A stretch of DNA of 64,000 nucleotides from DATMER01 sp963741305 (lineage in GTDB: Bacteria; Acidobacteriota; Thermoanaerobaculia; Multivoradales; UBA5704), in assembly GCA_963741305.1 (NCBI GenBank), contig CAVUHL010000003.1, forward strand, positions 3,720,001 to 3,784,000. The letters are read 5' to 3'. A program made the translations under genes and the position numbers. The notes under the pieces were generated by a model. That model was not told where the DNA came from and ran no database searches. It saw only the letters and a list, made by a program, of their open reading frames with translations. Below, piece by piece: positions 45,079 through 56,701 of the stretch. Each line of letters starts with the position of its first letter. The first letter of the stretch is position 1.

Positions 45079-46106
45079 TCGCCTTCCTCCCTCTTCTCCA
45101 ACGCCCTGATGCGGCGGCTCATCTCCTCCAGGCGGGCGATCATCACCGACTGGCGGCGCCATTTGCGCAGCTCGACCGCCGGGATGCCCGCGACCTGCGT
45201 GCCGGGCTCGACCGACGTCAGCGCCGCCGATTTGGCCGCCACCTGCGCGCCGTCGCCGAGCTTGATGTGGCCGGAAACCCCGGCCTGCCCGGCGAGGACG
45301 ACATAGTTGCCAAGCTGCGTGCTCCCCGCGATTCCAGCCTGCCCGCAAAGGATACAGTGCCTGCCGGTCTGCACGTTGTGCCCTACCTGGACGAGATTGT
45401 CGATCTTCGTCCCCTCGCCGATTCGGGTCTCCCCCAGGGTGGCGCGGTCGATCGTGGTGTTGGCCCCCACCTCTACGGCCTTCTCGAGCACCACGCGTCC
45501 CACCTGGGGGACCTTGTGATGGATGCCGCCGTGGGTGGCATAGCCGAAGCCGTCCGCTCCCAGGACCACCCCCGCGTGAACGATCGATTCCGGTCCGACC
45601 TCGGTGCGGTCGTAGAGCACGGAGTGAGGATGAAGGACGGCGCCCTCCCCCACCGAGCACCCCTTCCCGATCACCACGTGGGCATGGATGGCCGCACGGG
45701 CTTCGATCCGGGTCCCGGACCCGATGACCGCGTAGGGGCCGACGTGCGCGGTCCGATCGACCTCGCAGCCGGGCTCCAGCACGGCGGTGGGATGGACCCC
45801 GGGCTCGGGCGCCTCGGGCGCGTGCAGCCGGTTGAGGAGGAGGGAGAGAGCGTAGGCCGTGTCGTCGACGACCAGGAGAGGCCTCCTCCCAAAATCGCGG
45901 AAATCGTCGGACGCCAGGCTGGCCCCGACGAGCAAAGCCCCGGCCTTGCTGGCCAGGGCCTGCTCGCGGTAGCGCGAATGGTTCAGGAACGAGAGGTCGA
46001 GGGGACCGGCGGCCTCCAGGGTCCGGACCGCCTCCACAGCGTGGTCCGGATCCCCTTCGACCCTTCCGCCGACCAGCTCGGCCAGGTCGGCCAGCCGGTG
46101 CTCCAC
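45075..46106 (-). CDS. lpxD: UDP-3-O-acylglucosamine N-acyltransferase
   Basis: 343 residues, GTG start at 46106 (ribosome site weak). N-terminal uridine-binding domain (about 1-100), then hexapeptide helix: HPTAVLEPGCEVDRTAHVG to GDGAQVAAKSA, with HHKVPQVGRVVLE and the C-terminal helix RRIRALEKREEGE. Adds the second acyl chain to the lipid A precursor. Starts four bases after the skp-like stop. Confidence 0.95.
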   Translation of the reverse strand: MEHRLADLAELVGGRVEGDPDHAVEAVRTLEAAGPLDLSFLNHSRYREQALASKAGALLVGASLASDDFRDFGRRPLLVVDDTAYALSLLLNRLHAPEAPEPGVHPTAVLEPGCEVDRTAHVGPYAVIGSGTRIEARAAIHAHVVIGKGCSVGEGAVLHPHSVLYDRTEVGPESIVHAGVVLGADGFGYATHGGIHHKVPQVGRVVLEKAVEVGANTTIDRATLGETRIGEGTKIDNLVQVGHNVQTGRHCILCGQAGIAGSTQLGNYVVLAGQAGVSGHIKLGDGAQVAAKSAALTSVEPGTQVAGIPAVELRKWRRQSVMIARLEEMSRRIRALEKREEGE

Positions 46107-46110
46107 TCTC

Positions 46111-46671
46111 TTACTTGCCCTGGGCGGGAGCGGCGCCGTCGAGCCTCTGGATGATCGAGGCCGTGATGTCGATCGCTTCGTCGGCGTAGATCAGGCCGCT
46201 CTCGAACTTGCGGAAGATCAGGGTGTAGCCAAGCTCCTTGCCGACCTGGTTGATGACGGGCATCACCTTCTGGTCGATCCCGGCGAGGACCTGGTCCCGC
46301 ACCTTGCCGAGCTCGGTGTTGGCGTCTTCCTGGAAGCGGCGCAGGTTGACGACCTTCGCCTCGAGCTGCTTCTCCATCTCGCTCAGCTTGTCCTGGGCGA
46401 GGGAGAGGCGGCCGTCGGCGAGCTTGGCCTGCAGGTCCTTGATCTCCTGCTGCTTGGTGCGGGCCTCGGCCTCCTTCGCCTCCTGCAGCTTCTTGAGGTC
46501 GGCGAGCGCCTTCTTGCCGGTGTTCGACGTGAGCAGGATGCGCTCGGTGTCGATCACCGCGATCTTCATGCCGCTCGCGGCAGCCGTCTGCGCAAGAGCC
46601 GGAGCGGCGGCCAGGAACGGGGAGGCGGCCAGGGCCAACCCCAGAATGAGCTTCGTGATACGGCTGGACAT
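46111..46671 (-). CDS. OmpH/Skp-like periplasmic chaperone
   Basis: 186 residues with a signal peptide (1-28, ALAQ). Head strands (IAVIDTERILLTS) then a long charged coiled coil (about 60-135, KKLQEAKEAEARTKQQEIKD) and a closing strand (YTLIFRKF), the Skp jellyfish plan. It holds unfolded outer-membrane proteins for BamA, the next gene upstream. Confidence 0.9.
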   Translation of the reverse strand: MSSRITKLILGLALAASPFLAAAPALAQTAAASGMKIAVIDTERILLTSNTGKKALADLKKLQEAKEAEARTKQQEIKDLQAKLADGRLSLAQDKLSEMEKQLEAKVVNLRRFQEDANTELGKVRDQVLAGIDQKVMPVINQVGKELGYTLIFRKFESGLIYADEAIDITASIIQRLDGAAPAQGK

Positions 46672-46693
46672 GGTCGTGTCTCTCCTTACGGTG

Positions 46694-49222
46694 TTAGAAG
46701 CTGGTGCCGATGCTGAACTGGAAGTCCTCGAAGCTGTCCTTTGGCTTCTCGTCCAAGTTCAGGGCATAGATGAATCTCAGGGGCGCGCCGAACACAGGCA
46801 GCAGGATGCGCAGCTCGGCTCCCGCGGTATAGCGGAGGTTCGACAGGTCGAAGCTCTGTTGCTCTCCGAAAACGTTGCCGGCGTCGCCGAACATGATCAG
46901 GCGGAACGGCCCGCCAAGGAGGAAGTGGTACTCCAGGTTGATCTGCATGAAGCTGTCGCCGCCCAGGATGACGCCGGTGTCCGGGTCGAGCACGGGATCG
47001 CCGTTCGCCTTGCGCAGGAACAGCGAGCGGAACCGGTGGCCGCGGATGCTGTTCTCGCCGCCCAGGTAGAAGCGCTCCAGGGTGGGCAGGTCGCGGCCGC
47101 CGAAGGGGTCAACCATGCCGCCCTCGATGTTGACCGCGAACACCGTCTGGGTCGGGTAGTTGCTCACCGGGATGAACGTGCTGTAGGCGAGCTCGGGACG
47201 GATGAAGTTGGTCTCCCCGCCGAGGAAGCCGCCCGCGTACTCCACGCCCAGGGACAAGCGATGGCCGCGCGTGGGCTCGAACGGATGGTCCCGGCTGTCG
47301 ATCACGTACATGGGCCGCAGCGACGAGCTGTCGATCTCGCTGATGAACTCGACGACGTCGCCCGGCTTGTGCGGGTCGTTCGGCCCGGGGGGTACTCCCG
47401 TGTCCGGCCAGATGATCCTCTCCGTGTCCTCGTAGCGCGACCGGTTGTAGCTGATGCTGGCCGACTGGAAGAGCCGGAAGTTGCGGCCGTAGGTCAGGAT
47501 GCCGCCCCGGCTGCTGCGCTGCAGGCGCTGCGTCGCGTCGAACAGGTTGTAGTTCAGGTCCTGGTTGAACGCGCGCACGCCGATGCTCTGCGGCTTGTCC
47601 AGGAACCAGGGGATGTAGTACGACAGGTCGAAGAAGTCGCGGTAGCGCCCGCTCTGGTAGGAGACGCCCACTTGCTCGCCGCGGCCGAGGAAGTTCTTGG
47701 TGTTGACCGCGAACTGGCCGAAGAAGCCGTCGAGCTCGCTCCAGCCGCCGCCGAACTGCAGCTCGGTGCGGTCCGCCTCCTTGCCCTTGAACAGCAGGTC
47801 CACGACCTTGCGCTCGACGTCCGGCTCGATCTCGACGGGGTCTTCCTCGTTGAGGTCGAAGTAGCCGAGCTGCTTGATCTTGAGCACGCTGTTGCGCACC
47901 GCGCCCACGTTGACCACGCCACCCTCGTACAGGCGCAGCTCGCGGCGGAGCACCTTGTCCATGGTCCGGTCGTTGCCCTCGAACTCGATGCGGCCGACCT
48001 TGAACTGCTCCCCCTCCTGCACGTGCACCACGAGGTCGGCGACCTTGCCCTCCTTCTCCACCAGCTCGGGCTCCACGTTGGCGTAGATGTAGCCGGTGTT
48101 GTGGTAGGTGTCCGAGATCGCCTTGACCCCCTCGTCGATCACCTTGGCGCGCAGCCAGGAGTTGGGGCGGCCGGCCGAGAAGGCGCGCAGGAGCTGCTGA
48201 TCGCTGTAGGTCTCGTTGCCCTCGATGGTCACCTCGCCGAGCTTCCAGCGGTCGCCCTCTTCGATCGGGACGATGATGAACATGCGGCGCTTCTGGTCCT
48301 TGACGTTGGCGGCGTCCGGCTTGAGCGCGCGCACCTCGACCTTGGGCTCGCCGATCACCGCGTTCTTGTAGCCGGAGGCGCGGTAGACGTCGCGGACCTT
48401 GTCAAGGTCTTCCTGGAGCTTGGCCGGATCGTAGATGTCCTTCTTCATCACCCGGGTGATGAGGCCGCTCTCCTTGACCTTCTTCATGGCGAGCTGCAGC
48501 CGCATGTCGGAGAAGACCTCGTTGCCCTCGAACTGGATGTCGGCGATGCGGACGCGGTTGCCCTCGTCCACGGAGAAGATGACCCGCTTCTCGTTGGGGC
48601 CGACGTCCTCGACCGTGTAGCGGGCCTGTGCGAAGCGGTAGCCCTTCTCGGCGTACATCTCCTCGATCAGGGTCTTGACCCGCTGCAGCTCGCCCAGGCT
48701 CATGGGCTCCCCTTCCCGGGCCCGGATGCGCTGGCTGGAGAGCTTGTCCTGGATGTCGGTCTTCGAGATCCGCTTCAGGCCCTGGTAGTCGATCGAGCGC
48801 AGCACGGGCCGCTCCTGGATGGTGATGACCAGCTTCACGGCCTGACCCGAGGGGACGGCTTCGACTTCGATGTCGTCGACGAGGCCGCGGTCCCATAGCG
48901 CTTGCAGGTTGGTGTTGAGCTTGACCTCGTCGAGGGCCTGCCCCGGCTCGATGCCGAGGTAGTAGAGGAGGGTCTCCTCGGACAGGGCCTGCAGCCCGCG
49001 GAACTCGATCGATTCGATCGTGCGGCCCGCCATTGCGGAGGCTTGCGCGGTGTCCGCCAGGGTGGGCGGAGCCGGAAGCGCCATGGGCTGCGCGACCACG
49101 GGAATGGTCCCTGTCAGCAGCAGCGGCAGGAGGAGCAACGCCAGCAACCGCGTATGAAGCGGGCGGAGCGGCCGGTCGCCATCCGGCTGCCTGAAGCTCC
49201 GCCGGCCAAGATCAAGCTTCAT
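46694..49222 (-). CDS. bamA: Outer membrane assembly factor BamA
   Basis: 842 residues. Signal region about 20-45, then five POTRA domains (about 65-435; IESIEFRGLQALSEE and FKVGRIEFEGNDRTMDK type starts) and a C-terminal barrel. IRGHR (for the usual VRGF/Y) is in loop 6, and the chain ends GTSF. It inserts outer-membrane proteins, probably including the barrels encoded in this window. ATG at 49222 gives a longer than usual N-terminus before the signal. Confidence 0.96.
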   Translation of the reverse strand: MKLDLGRRSFRQPDGDRPLRPLHTRLLALLLLPLLLTGTIPVVAQPMALPAPPTLADTAQASAMAGRTIESIEFRGLQALSEETLLYYLGIEPGQALDEVKLNTNLQALWDRGLVDDIEVEAVPSGQAVKLVITIQERPVLRSIDYQGLKRISKTDIQDKLSSQRIRAREGEPMSLGELQRVKTLIEEMYAEKGYRFAQARYTVEDVGPNEKRVIFSVDEGNRVRIADIQFEGNEVFSDMRLQLAMKKVKESGLITRVMKKDIYDPAKLQEDLDKVRDVYRASGYKNAVIGEPKVEVRALKPDAANVKDQKRRMFIIVPIEEGDRWKLGEVTIEGNETYSDQQLLRAFSAGRPNSWLRAKVIDEGVKAISDTYHNTGYIYANVEPELVEKEGKVADLVVHVQEGEQFKVGRIEFEGNDRTMDKVLRRELRLYEGGVVNVGAVRNSVLKIKQLGYFDLNEEDPVEIEPDVERKVVDLLFKGKEADRTELQFGGGWSELDGFFGQFAVNTKNFLGRGEQVGVSYQSGRYRDFFDLSYYIPWFLDKPQSIGVRAFNQDLNYNLFDATQRLQRSSRGGILTYGRNFRLFQSASISYNRSRYEDTERIIWPDTGVPPGPNDPHKPGDVVEFISEIDSSSLRPMYVIDSRDHPFEPTRGHRLSLGVEYAGGFLGGETNFIRPELAYSTFIPVSNYPTQTVFAVNIEGGMVDPFGGRDLPTLERFYLGGENSIRGHRFRSLFLRKANGDPVLDPDTGVILGGDSFMQINLEYHFLLGGPFRLIMFGDAGNVFGEQQSFDLSNLRYTAGAELRILLPVFGAPLRFIYALNLDEKPKDSFEDFQFSIGTSF

Positions 49223-49262
49223 CTCGTCTGTTCCTCGCTCTCGGCGGCCGGGCCGCCGGAAA

Positions 49263-49287
49263 GGCCCGCCGCGCGGCGCGGCGGGCC
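49263..49287 (-). terminator. Perfect hairpin between clpC and bamA
   Basis: GGCCCGCCGC (49263-49272) and GCGGCGGGCC (49278-49287) form a 10 bp stem around a five-base loop. It lies just behind the clpC stop and before bamA. No T-run is visible, so it may be an attenuator or only GC-rich chance. Confidence 0.35.
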
Positions 49288-49297
49288 GGTTCGACCA

Positions 49298-51730
49298 TCA
49301 ATGGGGGGCCAGGAGCTCCGGGGTCTCCGAGGCAAAGTGGAGGAAAGAGAGCTCGCCGTTCTCCAGGTCCACCTCGATCCGTCCGATGGACTCCCCGTGC
49401 CGGTTGATGAGGATCTCCGACACCGGGTCCTGGATGTGCCTCTGGATCGTCCGGCGCAACGGCCGGGCGCCGGTCGAGGGCTCGATCCCGGCCCTGTGGA
49501 GCAGCCACTCCTTGGCCTCGGCCGAAACCTCCACCCGCAGACCGCGCTCGCTCAGCGTCACGTTGACATCCTCCATGAGGATGTCAACGATCGACCGCAG
49601 CTCGTTCTCGCCCAGCGGGTTGAACACGATCACCTCGTCGATGCGGTTGATGAACTCCGGGCTGAACGTCCGCCGCAGCTCCGCCAGGATCTCATCCTCC
49701 AGCTTCTGGAAGGTGTCCTGCGCATTCCCCTCGCCGAAGCCCATCCTACCTCCGCGGAGCACCAGTTTGGAACCGATGTTCGAAGTCATCAGCACCAGGG
49801 TGTTGCGGAAGTCGACCAGATTGCCGTAGGCGTCCGTGAGCTGGCCGTCCTCCAGGATCTGGAGGAGCAGGTTGGCCACGTCCGGATGCGCCTTCTCGAT
49901 CTCGTCGAACAGGATCAGCGAGTAGGGCTGGCGCCGGATGCGCTCCGTGAGCTGTCCGCCTTCCTCGTGGCCGACGTAGCCCGGAGGGGAACCGATCAGC
50001 TTGGAGATCGCGTGCTTCTCCATGTACTCGGACATGTCGAAGCGCAGCATGGCGCGCTGGCTGCCGAACAGGAACTCGGAGAGCTGGCGCGCCACCTCGG
50101 TCTTGCCCACGCCCGAGGGGCCGAGGAAGATGAACGAGCCCACCGGCCGCTGCGGGTTGGCGACGCCCAGGCGCGACCGCCGGATCGCCCGGCTGATGGC
50201 GCTGATGGCGCGGTCCTGACCCACGACGCGGCGCTTGAGGGTGTCCTCCATGCGCAGGAGCCGCTCGGCCTCCTCGCTCTGCAGGGCGGCGGTCGGGATG
50301 CCCGTCCATGAAGAGATAACTTCCTCGATGTCGTGGCGGGTGACTTCCAAAACGCCGGTCTCGTCGGTCGTCACGCTCATCCGCTCCAGATCCTCGCGCA
50401 GCTCGATCTCCTTCTCGCGGAGGTAGACGGCGCGCTCGAAGTCCTTGTCGGAGATCGCGACCTTCATCTCCTTGACCACTTGCCGGATCTCCTGCTCCAG
50501 CCGGCGCAGGTTCTGGGTGTCGCGCACCCGGCGCAGCTTGACCCGCGCGCCGGCCTCGTCGATCACGTCGATGGCCTTGTCGGGCAAGTGGCGGTCCATG
50601 ATGTACCGGCTCGACTGGTAGATCGCCGTGCGCAGCGCCTCGGGGCGGTAGCGCACCTTGTGGAACGACTCGTAGCGGTCCTTGACCCCCTCCAGGATCT
50701 CCTGCGTCTGCTCGGGAGTCGGCGGATTGACCTGGATGGCCTGGAAGCGGCGCAGCAGCGACCGGTCCTTCTCGATGTACTTGCGGTACTCCTTGAGGGT
50801 CGTGGCGCCGATGCAGGAGATCTCGCCGCGCGACAGGGCCGGCTTGAGGATGTTGGCCGCGTCGAGCGACCCCTCGGCCGAGCCCGCGCCGATCAGGGAG
50901 TGGATCTCGTCGATGAAGACGATCAGCTCCTTGGACTCCTTGAGCTCCTTGAGGATGCCCTTGAGGCGCTCCTCGAACTGGCCGCGGTATTTCGTACCAG
51001 CGACGATCAGGGACAGGTCCAGGGCCACGATCCGCTTGTTGGCGAGGAAGATCGGGACCTTGCCCTCGATGATGCGCGTCGCCAGGCCCTCGACGATGGC
51101 CGTCTTGCCCACGCCGGGCTCGCCGAGCAGGATCGGGTTGTTCTTGGTGCGGCGGGAGAGGATCTGGACGATCCGGTCCACCTCGTCGTCGCGGCCGATC
51201 AGGGGGTCGAAGGACCCTTCGGCGGCGAGCGAGGTCAGGTCGCGGCCGTACTCGGAGAGGAACGGCAGCTCTTTCTTCTGCTGCGACGCCTCGCGCTCCT
51301 TGGAGATCGAGAGCACCTCCTCGCGGACCGTGTAGACGTCGAAACCGTGCTGCGCCAGGATGCGCATCGCGGTACAGCCTTCGACCCGCAGGATGCCGAT
51401 GAGCAGGTGCTCGGAGCCGACGGTGGCGTGGAGCATGCTCTCGGCCTCGTGCGAGGCGTAGGCGAGGATCTTCTTGGATTCTTCGGAGAGCGGCAGCTCG
51501 GCGGTGGAAGAGATGCGCTCGACGAAGACCCGCTCGCCTTCGATCTCGCGCCGGATGTCCTCGGGCTTCACCTGGAAGCGCCGGAAGATCTCCGTAACCG
51601 TCTCTTCACCTTCCCTCAGGATGCCCAACAGGATGTGCTCGGACTCGATCACTCGGCTGCCGAGCTTGCTGGCTTCGTAACGGGCAAAGAAGAGGGCTCT
51701 TCGGGCTTTTTCGTTGTACTTCTCAAACAT
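49298..51730 (-). CDS. clpC: ClpC-type AAA+ unfoldase
   Basis: 810 residues. N-terminal double Clp-N repeat, first Walker A GEPGVGKT and second GPSGVGKT, a UVR-like motif (DKDFERAVYLREKEIELRE, about 425-445) and the ClpP-contacting loop RMGFG. It feeds proteins to ClpP; ClpP itself is not in the window. It sits between lolD and bamA, which is not its usual place in this envelope cluster. Confidence 0.93.
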   Translation of the reverse strand: MFEKYNEKARRALFFARYEASKLGSRVIESEHILLGILREGEETVTEIFRRFQVKPEDIRREIEGERVFVERISSTAELPLSEESKKILAYASHEAESMLHATVGSEHLLIGILRVEGCTAMRILAQHGFDVYTVREEVLSISKEREASQQKKELPFLSEYGRDLTSLAAEGSFDPLIGRDDEVDRIVQILSRRTKNNPILLGEPGVGKTAIVEGLATRIIEGKVPIFLANKRIVALDLSLIVAGTKYRGQFEERLKGILKELKESKELIVFIDEIHSLIGAGSAEGSLDAANILKPALSRGEISCIGATTLKEYRKYIEKDRSLLRRFQAIQVNPPTPEQTQEILEGVKDRYESFHKVRYRPEALRTAIYQSSRYIMDRHLPDKAIDVIDEAGARVKLRRVRDTQNLRRLEQEIRQVVKEMKVAISDKDFERAVYLREKEIELREDLERMSVTTDETGVLEVTRHDIEEVISSWTGIPTAALQSEEAERLLRMEDTLKRRVVGQDRAISAISRAIRRSRLGVANPQRPVGSFIFLGPSGVGKTEVARQLSEFLFGSQRAMLRFDMSEYMEKHAISKLIGSPPGYVGHEEGGQLTERIRRQPYSLILFDEIEKAHPDVANLLLQILEDGQLTDAYGNLVDFRNTLVLMTSNIGSKLVLRGGRMGFGEGNAQDTFQKLEDEILAELRRTFSPEFINRIDEVIVFNPLGENELRSIVDILMEDVNVTLSERGLRVEVSAEAKEWLLHRAGIEPSTGARPLRRTIQRHIQDPVSEILINRHGESIGRIEVDLENGELSFLHFASETPELLAPH

Positions 51731-51859
51731 GCAGTCTGCCTCTCGATCCCGGGAGTAGCGGGGTTTTCAATTCCCTTTCGCGCTGTATTCCAAGCTCCCG
51801 GATTCTAGCATATACCCGGGCCCCCATCCGGCGCGGAAGCCCACCGCCGACAGGGTTCC

Positions 51860-52570
51860 CTACGTGGTGGAAGCAGGCGGGATGGGGGAGAAATTCCCGG
51901 GGACGAGATGGCCATCCTCGAACCGCAGGATCCGCGTGCAGCGGCTGGCGATCTCGGGGTTGTGCGTGACCAGGACCCCCGTGGTGCCATGCCGCGCCTG
52001 GAGCTCCAGCATGAGCTGGAAGACCTGCTCGCCGCTCTCGGGGTCGAGGTTGCCCGTGGGCTCGTCGGCGAGCAGCAGCGGCGGCTCCAGGACGAGGGCG
52101 CGGCAGAGCGCCACCCGCTGGCGTTCTCCCCCCGAGAGCTGATTCGGGAAGTGTTCCAACCGGTCCTGCAGCCCGACCTCGACCAGCAGAAGACGGGCGC
52201 TGTCATAGACGTCCACCGGCGGCAGCCCCGCGATCCTTCCCGGGAGCATCACGTTCTCCAGGGCCGTGAAGTCGGGCAGGAGCTGATGGAACTGGAAGAC
52301 GAAGCCGATGGTGCGGTTGCGGAAGTCGGCCATCGCCGCGCCGGAGAGGTCGGACAGGAGCTGGCCTGCCACCTCGATCGTGCCGAGGTCCGGCCGGTCG
52401 AGCCCGCCGAGCAGGTGGAGAAGCGTCGACTTCCCCGATCCCGACGGTCCCACGACCGCCACCATCTCCCCCGGCTCGACCGCCATGTCGATGCCCTTGA
52501 GCACCTCCACCCGGCGGACGCCGTCCTGATACAGCTTGTGCACGTTTTTCGTGCGTACCGTCACACTCAT
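51860..52570 (-). CDS. lolD: Lipoprotein-release ABC transporter ATPase LolD
   Basis: 236 residues. Walker A GPSGSGKST, Q-loop FQFHQLLPDF, signature LSGGERQRVA and Walker B LLLADEPTGNLD, followed by the D- and H-loop regions (THNPEI). LolD powers release of outer-membrane lipoproteins. ATG at 52570 overlaps the lolC stop (ATGA). 130 bases separate it from clpC. Confidence 0.93.
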   Translation of the reverse strand: MSVTVRTKNVHKLYQDGVRRVEVLKGIDMAVEPGEMVAVVGPSGSGKSTLLHLLGGLDRPDLGTIEVAGQLLSDLSGAAMADFRNRTIGFVFQFHQLLPDFTALENVMLPGRIAGLPPVDVYDSARLLLVEVGLQDRLEHFPNQLSGGERQRVALCRALVLEPPLLLADEPTGNLDPESGEQVFQLMLELQARHGTTGVLVTHNPEIASRCTRILRFEDGHLVPGNFSPIPPASTT

Positions 52571-53765
52571 GCTTGCATGGCCTCAATGGGATCGAGCGAG
52601 GCGGCGCGCTGGGCGGCGTAGAACGACGAGGCCAGGGCCAGGGAGAACGTCAGCAGCAGCACGAGCGCCAGGTCGAGCGGTTTGACCAGGAACGGCACGT
52701 AGTCGAGGAAGTAGACCTGCCCGGGGACGGACAGCAGCTTGTAGCGGTCCATGATCAGGGAGCCGCCCACCCCGAGGACGGTTCCAGCCACCATGCCGGA
52801 GCCGGCCACCAGCCCGCCCAGGAGCACGAAGGCGCGGCGCAAGACCGCGGGCGTCGCCCCGATCGTCGCCAGGATGCCGATCTCCGCCTGCTTGTTCGAG
52901 ATGATCAGCGCCAGGTCCGCCACCAGGGCGAGCGCCGCGACCAGCACGACCAGCGAAACGGCCACGAACATCAGCGCCTTCTCCAGCCGCAGCGCGAAGA
53001 GGAGCGGACGGTTGAGGTCCTTCCAGGTGCGCACGACGCTCCCCTTGGGCACCACGGCGGAGAGCCGCGAGGCGACCGGGATGGCAGCCTCCACATCCCC
53101 GGCGGCGGCTTCGATGCGGCGGTCCGAGCCGCCGAGCAGCGTCTCGGCCACCTGGCGGGGCAGCGCGACGCGCTCCCTCTCCTCCTGCGTGCGCCCGCTC
53201 TGGTAGGTGCCGGTGATCCGCACGCTGCGGATCCGGGGCTGGGGTCCGAACGGCGTGAGCGTCGGCCGGGGGGAGACGACATCGATCGTCTGCCCGGGTT
53301 GCAGGGCCCAGCGGGCCGCGAGCGAGCTGGACACGTAAAGGCCGGGAGGATCGCCCGCCGCGCCCGGGAACGAGCTCGGGACCTCGCGCTCGAAGCCGAT
53401 CAGCTCGATCGCCTGGACCTTGCCGTCGGCCACCAGCCATCCGCCGCCGCGCACCTGGAGCTGGGCCGAGACCACGCCGGGCACTTTCTGTACGGCATCC
53501 CGGGCCGCGGCGGCGGCATCGGCGCCGAGCCCGGCCGGCAGCTCGATCTCGATTTGCGGGGTGCGGCCGAGCAGCTCTCCCCGCAAAGCCTCCTGGAACC
53601 CGGAGATCGCGGCGAGCACGACGATCAGGGCGGCAACTCCCAAAGCCAGGCTTACGGCTGCAACCAGGGAGAGGAACGTGGCAAAGGCATCCCGCCGGGT
53701 GCTGCGCAGATACCGGAGCGCGAGCACCCAGGGGAACGACAGGTTCCGCATGAGGAGAGAGTGCC

Positions 53766-53769
<4 letters not shown>
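52567..53769 (-). CDS. lolC: LolC/LolE-type lipoprotein-release permease
   Basis: 400 residues. One N-terminal TM helix, a large periplasmic domain (about 55-250), then three C-terminal TM helices with NKQAEIGILATIGATPAVLRR, the FtsX-like core. A single gene stands in for separate lolC and lolE, so it may act as a homodimer. ATG 53769 overlaps the lysS stop (ATGA). Confidence 0.9.
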
Positions 53770-55253
<1,484 letters not shown>

Positions 55254-55311
55254 GACCGCATAGCCTATGCGAGGAGAGCCCCCCTGGGCCAGTCTGCTAC
55301 GATCCACCCTC

Positions 55312-56169
55312 ATGACGGACCAGATGGCAGAACAGGAACCGGACGAGCAGACGACGTCTCTCAAGGAAGCCGTGGACCGCTGGGACCTCCTCGGATGGCC
55401 GCGCCCCAAGGTGGCCATCGTCTCGGGATCGGGCCTCGCCGTGGATCTGGGCGAGGTCGCCCGCGGCCCGCTCACCCTGGAGTACTTCCTCCCCTTCTCC
55501 TGCCATCCGGTCGAGGGTCATCCCCATGAGGTCGTGGTGATCGAGCCGCTGCCGGACCGCCCTGTCCTCTACCAGCGGGGACGGCTCCACTCCTACCAGG
55601 GCTACAGTGCCTCCGAGTCAGTCTTTCCAGTGCGCTTGGCCGCCATGCTGGGGGTGAAGGTGCTGATCCTGAGCAATGCCACGGGCGGGCTGCGGCCCGA
55701 GCATCGCCCCGGCGACCTGATCCTGATCAAGGACCACATCAACCTCTCCGGCTTGAATCCCTTGCGCGGACAGCTCCCCCCGGACTGGGGACCGCGCTTC
55801 CCGGACATGACCTCGGCCTACGATCCCGAGCTGCGCCGCCTGACGAAGGAAGCTGCCGACCGCCTGGGCATCCCCCTGACGGAGGGAGTCTACGCGGGCC
55901 TGGCAGGCCCCAGCTACGAGACTCCATCCGAGGTGAGGATGCTCCAGATGCTCGGCGGCGACGTGGCCGGGATGTCCCTCGTGCTGGAAGTCATCGCCGC
56001 CCGCCACATGGGAGTCCGCTGCCTCGCCATCTCCATGGTGAGCAACCCGGGCGCCGGCATGACCGACGCCCCCATCGACCACAACGACGTGCTGATCGCG
56101 GCAGAGATCGCGGCGGCAAACCTGCAGAAGTTGTTGGGGGAGGTTCTGCGGGGGCCGATCACCCCCTGA
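55312..56169 (+). CDS. punA: Purine nucleoside phosphorylase (inosine/guanosine type)
   Basis: 285 residues from the ATG at 55312. VAIVSGSGLAVDL, GYSASESVFPVRLAAML, SNATGGLRPEH, LAGPSYETPSEVRML and SMVSNPGAGMTDAPIDHND are all diagnostic of trimeric PNP. It phosphorolyses inosine and guanosine. It stands divergent from lysS in a 58-base gap and fits with deoA, apt and mtnP as nucleoside salvage. Confidence 0.93.
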   Translation: MTDQMAEQEPDEQTTSLKEAVDRWDLLGWPRPKVAIVSGSGLAVDLGEVARGPLTLEYFLPFSCHPVEGHPHEVVVIEPLPDRPVLYQRGRLHSYQGYSASESVFPVRLAAMLGVKVLILSNATGGLRPEHRPGDLILIKDHINLSGLNPLRGQLPPDWGPRFPDMTSAYDPELRRLTKEAADRLGIPLTEGVYAGLAGPSYETPSEVRMLQMLGGDVAGMSLVLEVIAARHMGVRCLAISMVSNPGAGMTDAPIDHNDVLIAAEIAAANLQKLLGEVLRGPITP

Positions 56170-56219
56170 CCCCTCTCCCATCGCACGCTCGCCCGACCGG
56201 GAAAGGGGGACCCGAAGCT

Positions 56220-56462
56220 ATGAAAACCAAACTGGCACTGAGCATCGACGAAGAGCTGCTCAAGCGGGCCAGGTGCTATGCAAGAACGTCGGGCAGATCG
56301 CTCTCCCAACTTGTCTCCGCTTATCTTGCGACGCTCCCGGAGTCCAGAGGGGATAAGGCTAAGCCCCTGACACCCATTGTGCGATCGCTGCGCGGGGTGC
56401 TGTCGGGCTCGGGACTTGATGAAGAGGACTATCGCCGTCATTTGGAGGAGAAGGAGCTCTGA
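56220..56462 (+). CDS. DUF6364-like ribbon-helix-helix antitoxin
   Basis: 80 residues. The N-terminal RHH-type pattern is KLALSIDEELLKRARCYAR, followed by SLSQLVSAYLA, and the C-terminal VRSLRGVLSGSGLDEEDYR is the toxin-binding type region. AAGGGGG precedes the ATG. Such genes normally precede a PIN (VapC-like) toxin with a small overlap; none follows, and a palindromic element starts 33 bases downstream. Probably an orphan or remnant. Confidence 0.75.
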   Translation: MKTKLALSIDEELLKRARCYARTSGRSLSQLVSAYLATLPESRGDKAKPLTPIVRSLRGVLSGSGLDEEDYRRHLEEKEL

Positions 56463-56494
56463 GCCCCCTCCCCTGCCCTAACTTGCATTGCCAA

Positions 56495-56701
56495 GCCCCG
56501 GCAGGGGCGTCATGAATTAGCCCGGCACGTGAGTGCCGGGTAACTCCGAAACAACCCGAGCCCCGGACGGGGCGACATACCGGGAGTGGGGCGCAAGCCC
56601 CATGAGGGAGGAATGTCGCCCCTGCCGGGGCTTCGGGCGTTTTGGCGACCCATCACCCGGCACTCACGTGCCGGGCTAATTCATAACGCCCCTACCGGGG
56701 C
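56495..56701. repeat. 207-bp palindromic MITE/REP-like element
   Basis: Outer 47 bp arms (56495-56541 and 56655-56701) match at 45 of 47 bases as inverted repeats, each holding a GCCCGGCACGTGAGTGCCGGG hairpin-type segment. Inner arms at about 56555-56578 and 56613-56637 also pair, and a GGGGCGCAAGCCCC hairpin lies at the centre. No coding sequence. A nested structure of this type is typical of mobilisable palindromic elements. Confidence 0.85.

Noticed and set aside
46238..48898. 886-codon plus-strand open frame opposite bamA
   Set aside because: Shadow of bamA; biased composition (Val/Asp/Leu/Ala repeats) and no ribosome site.
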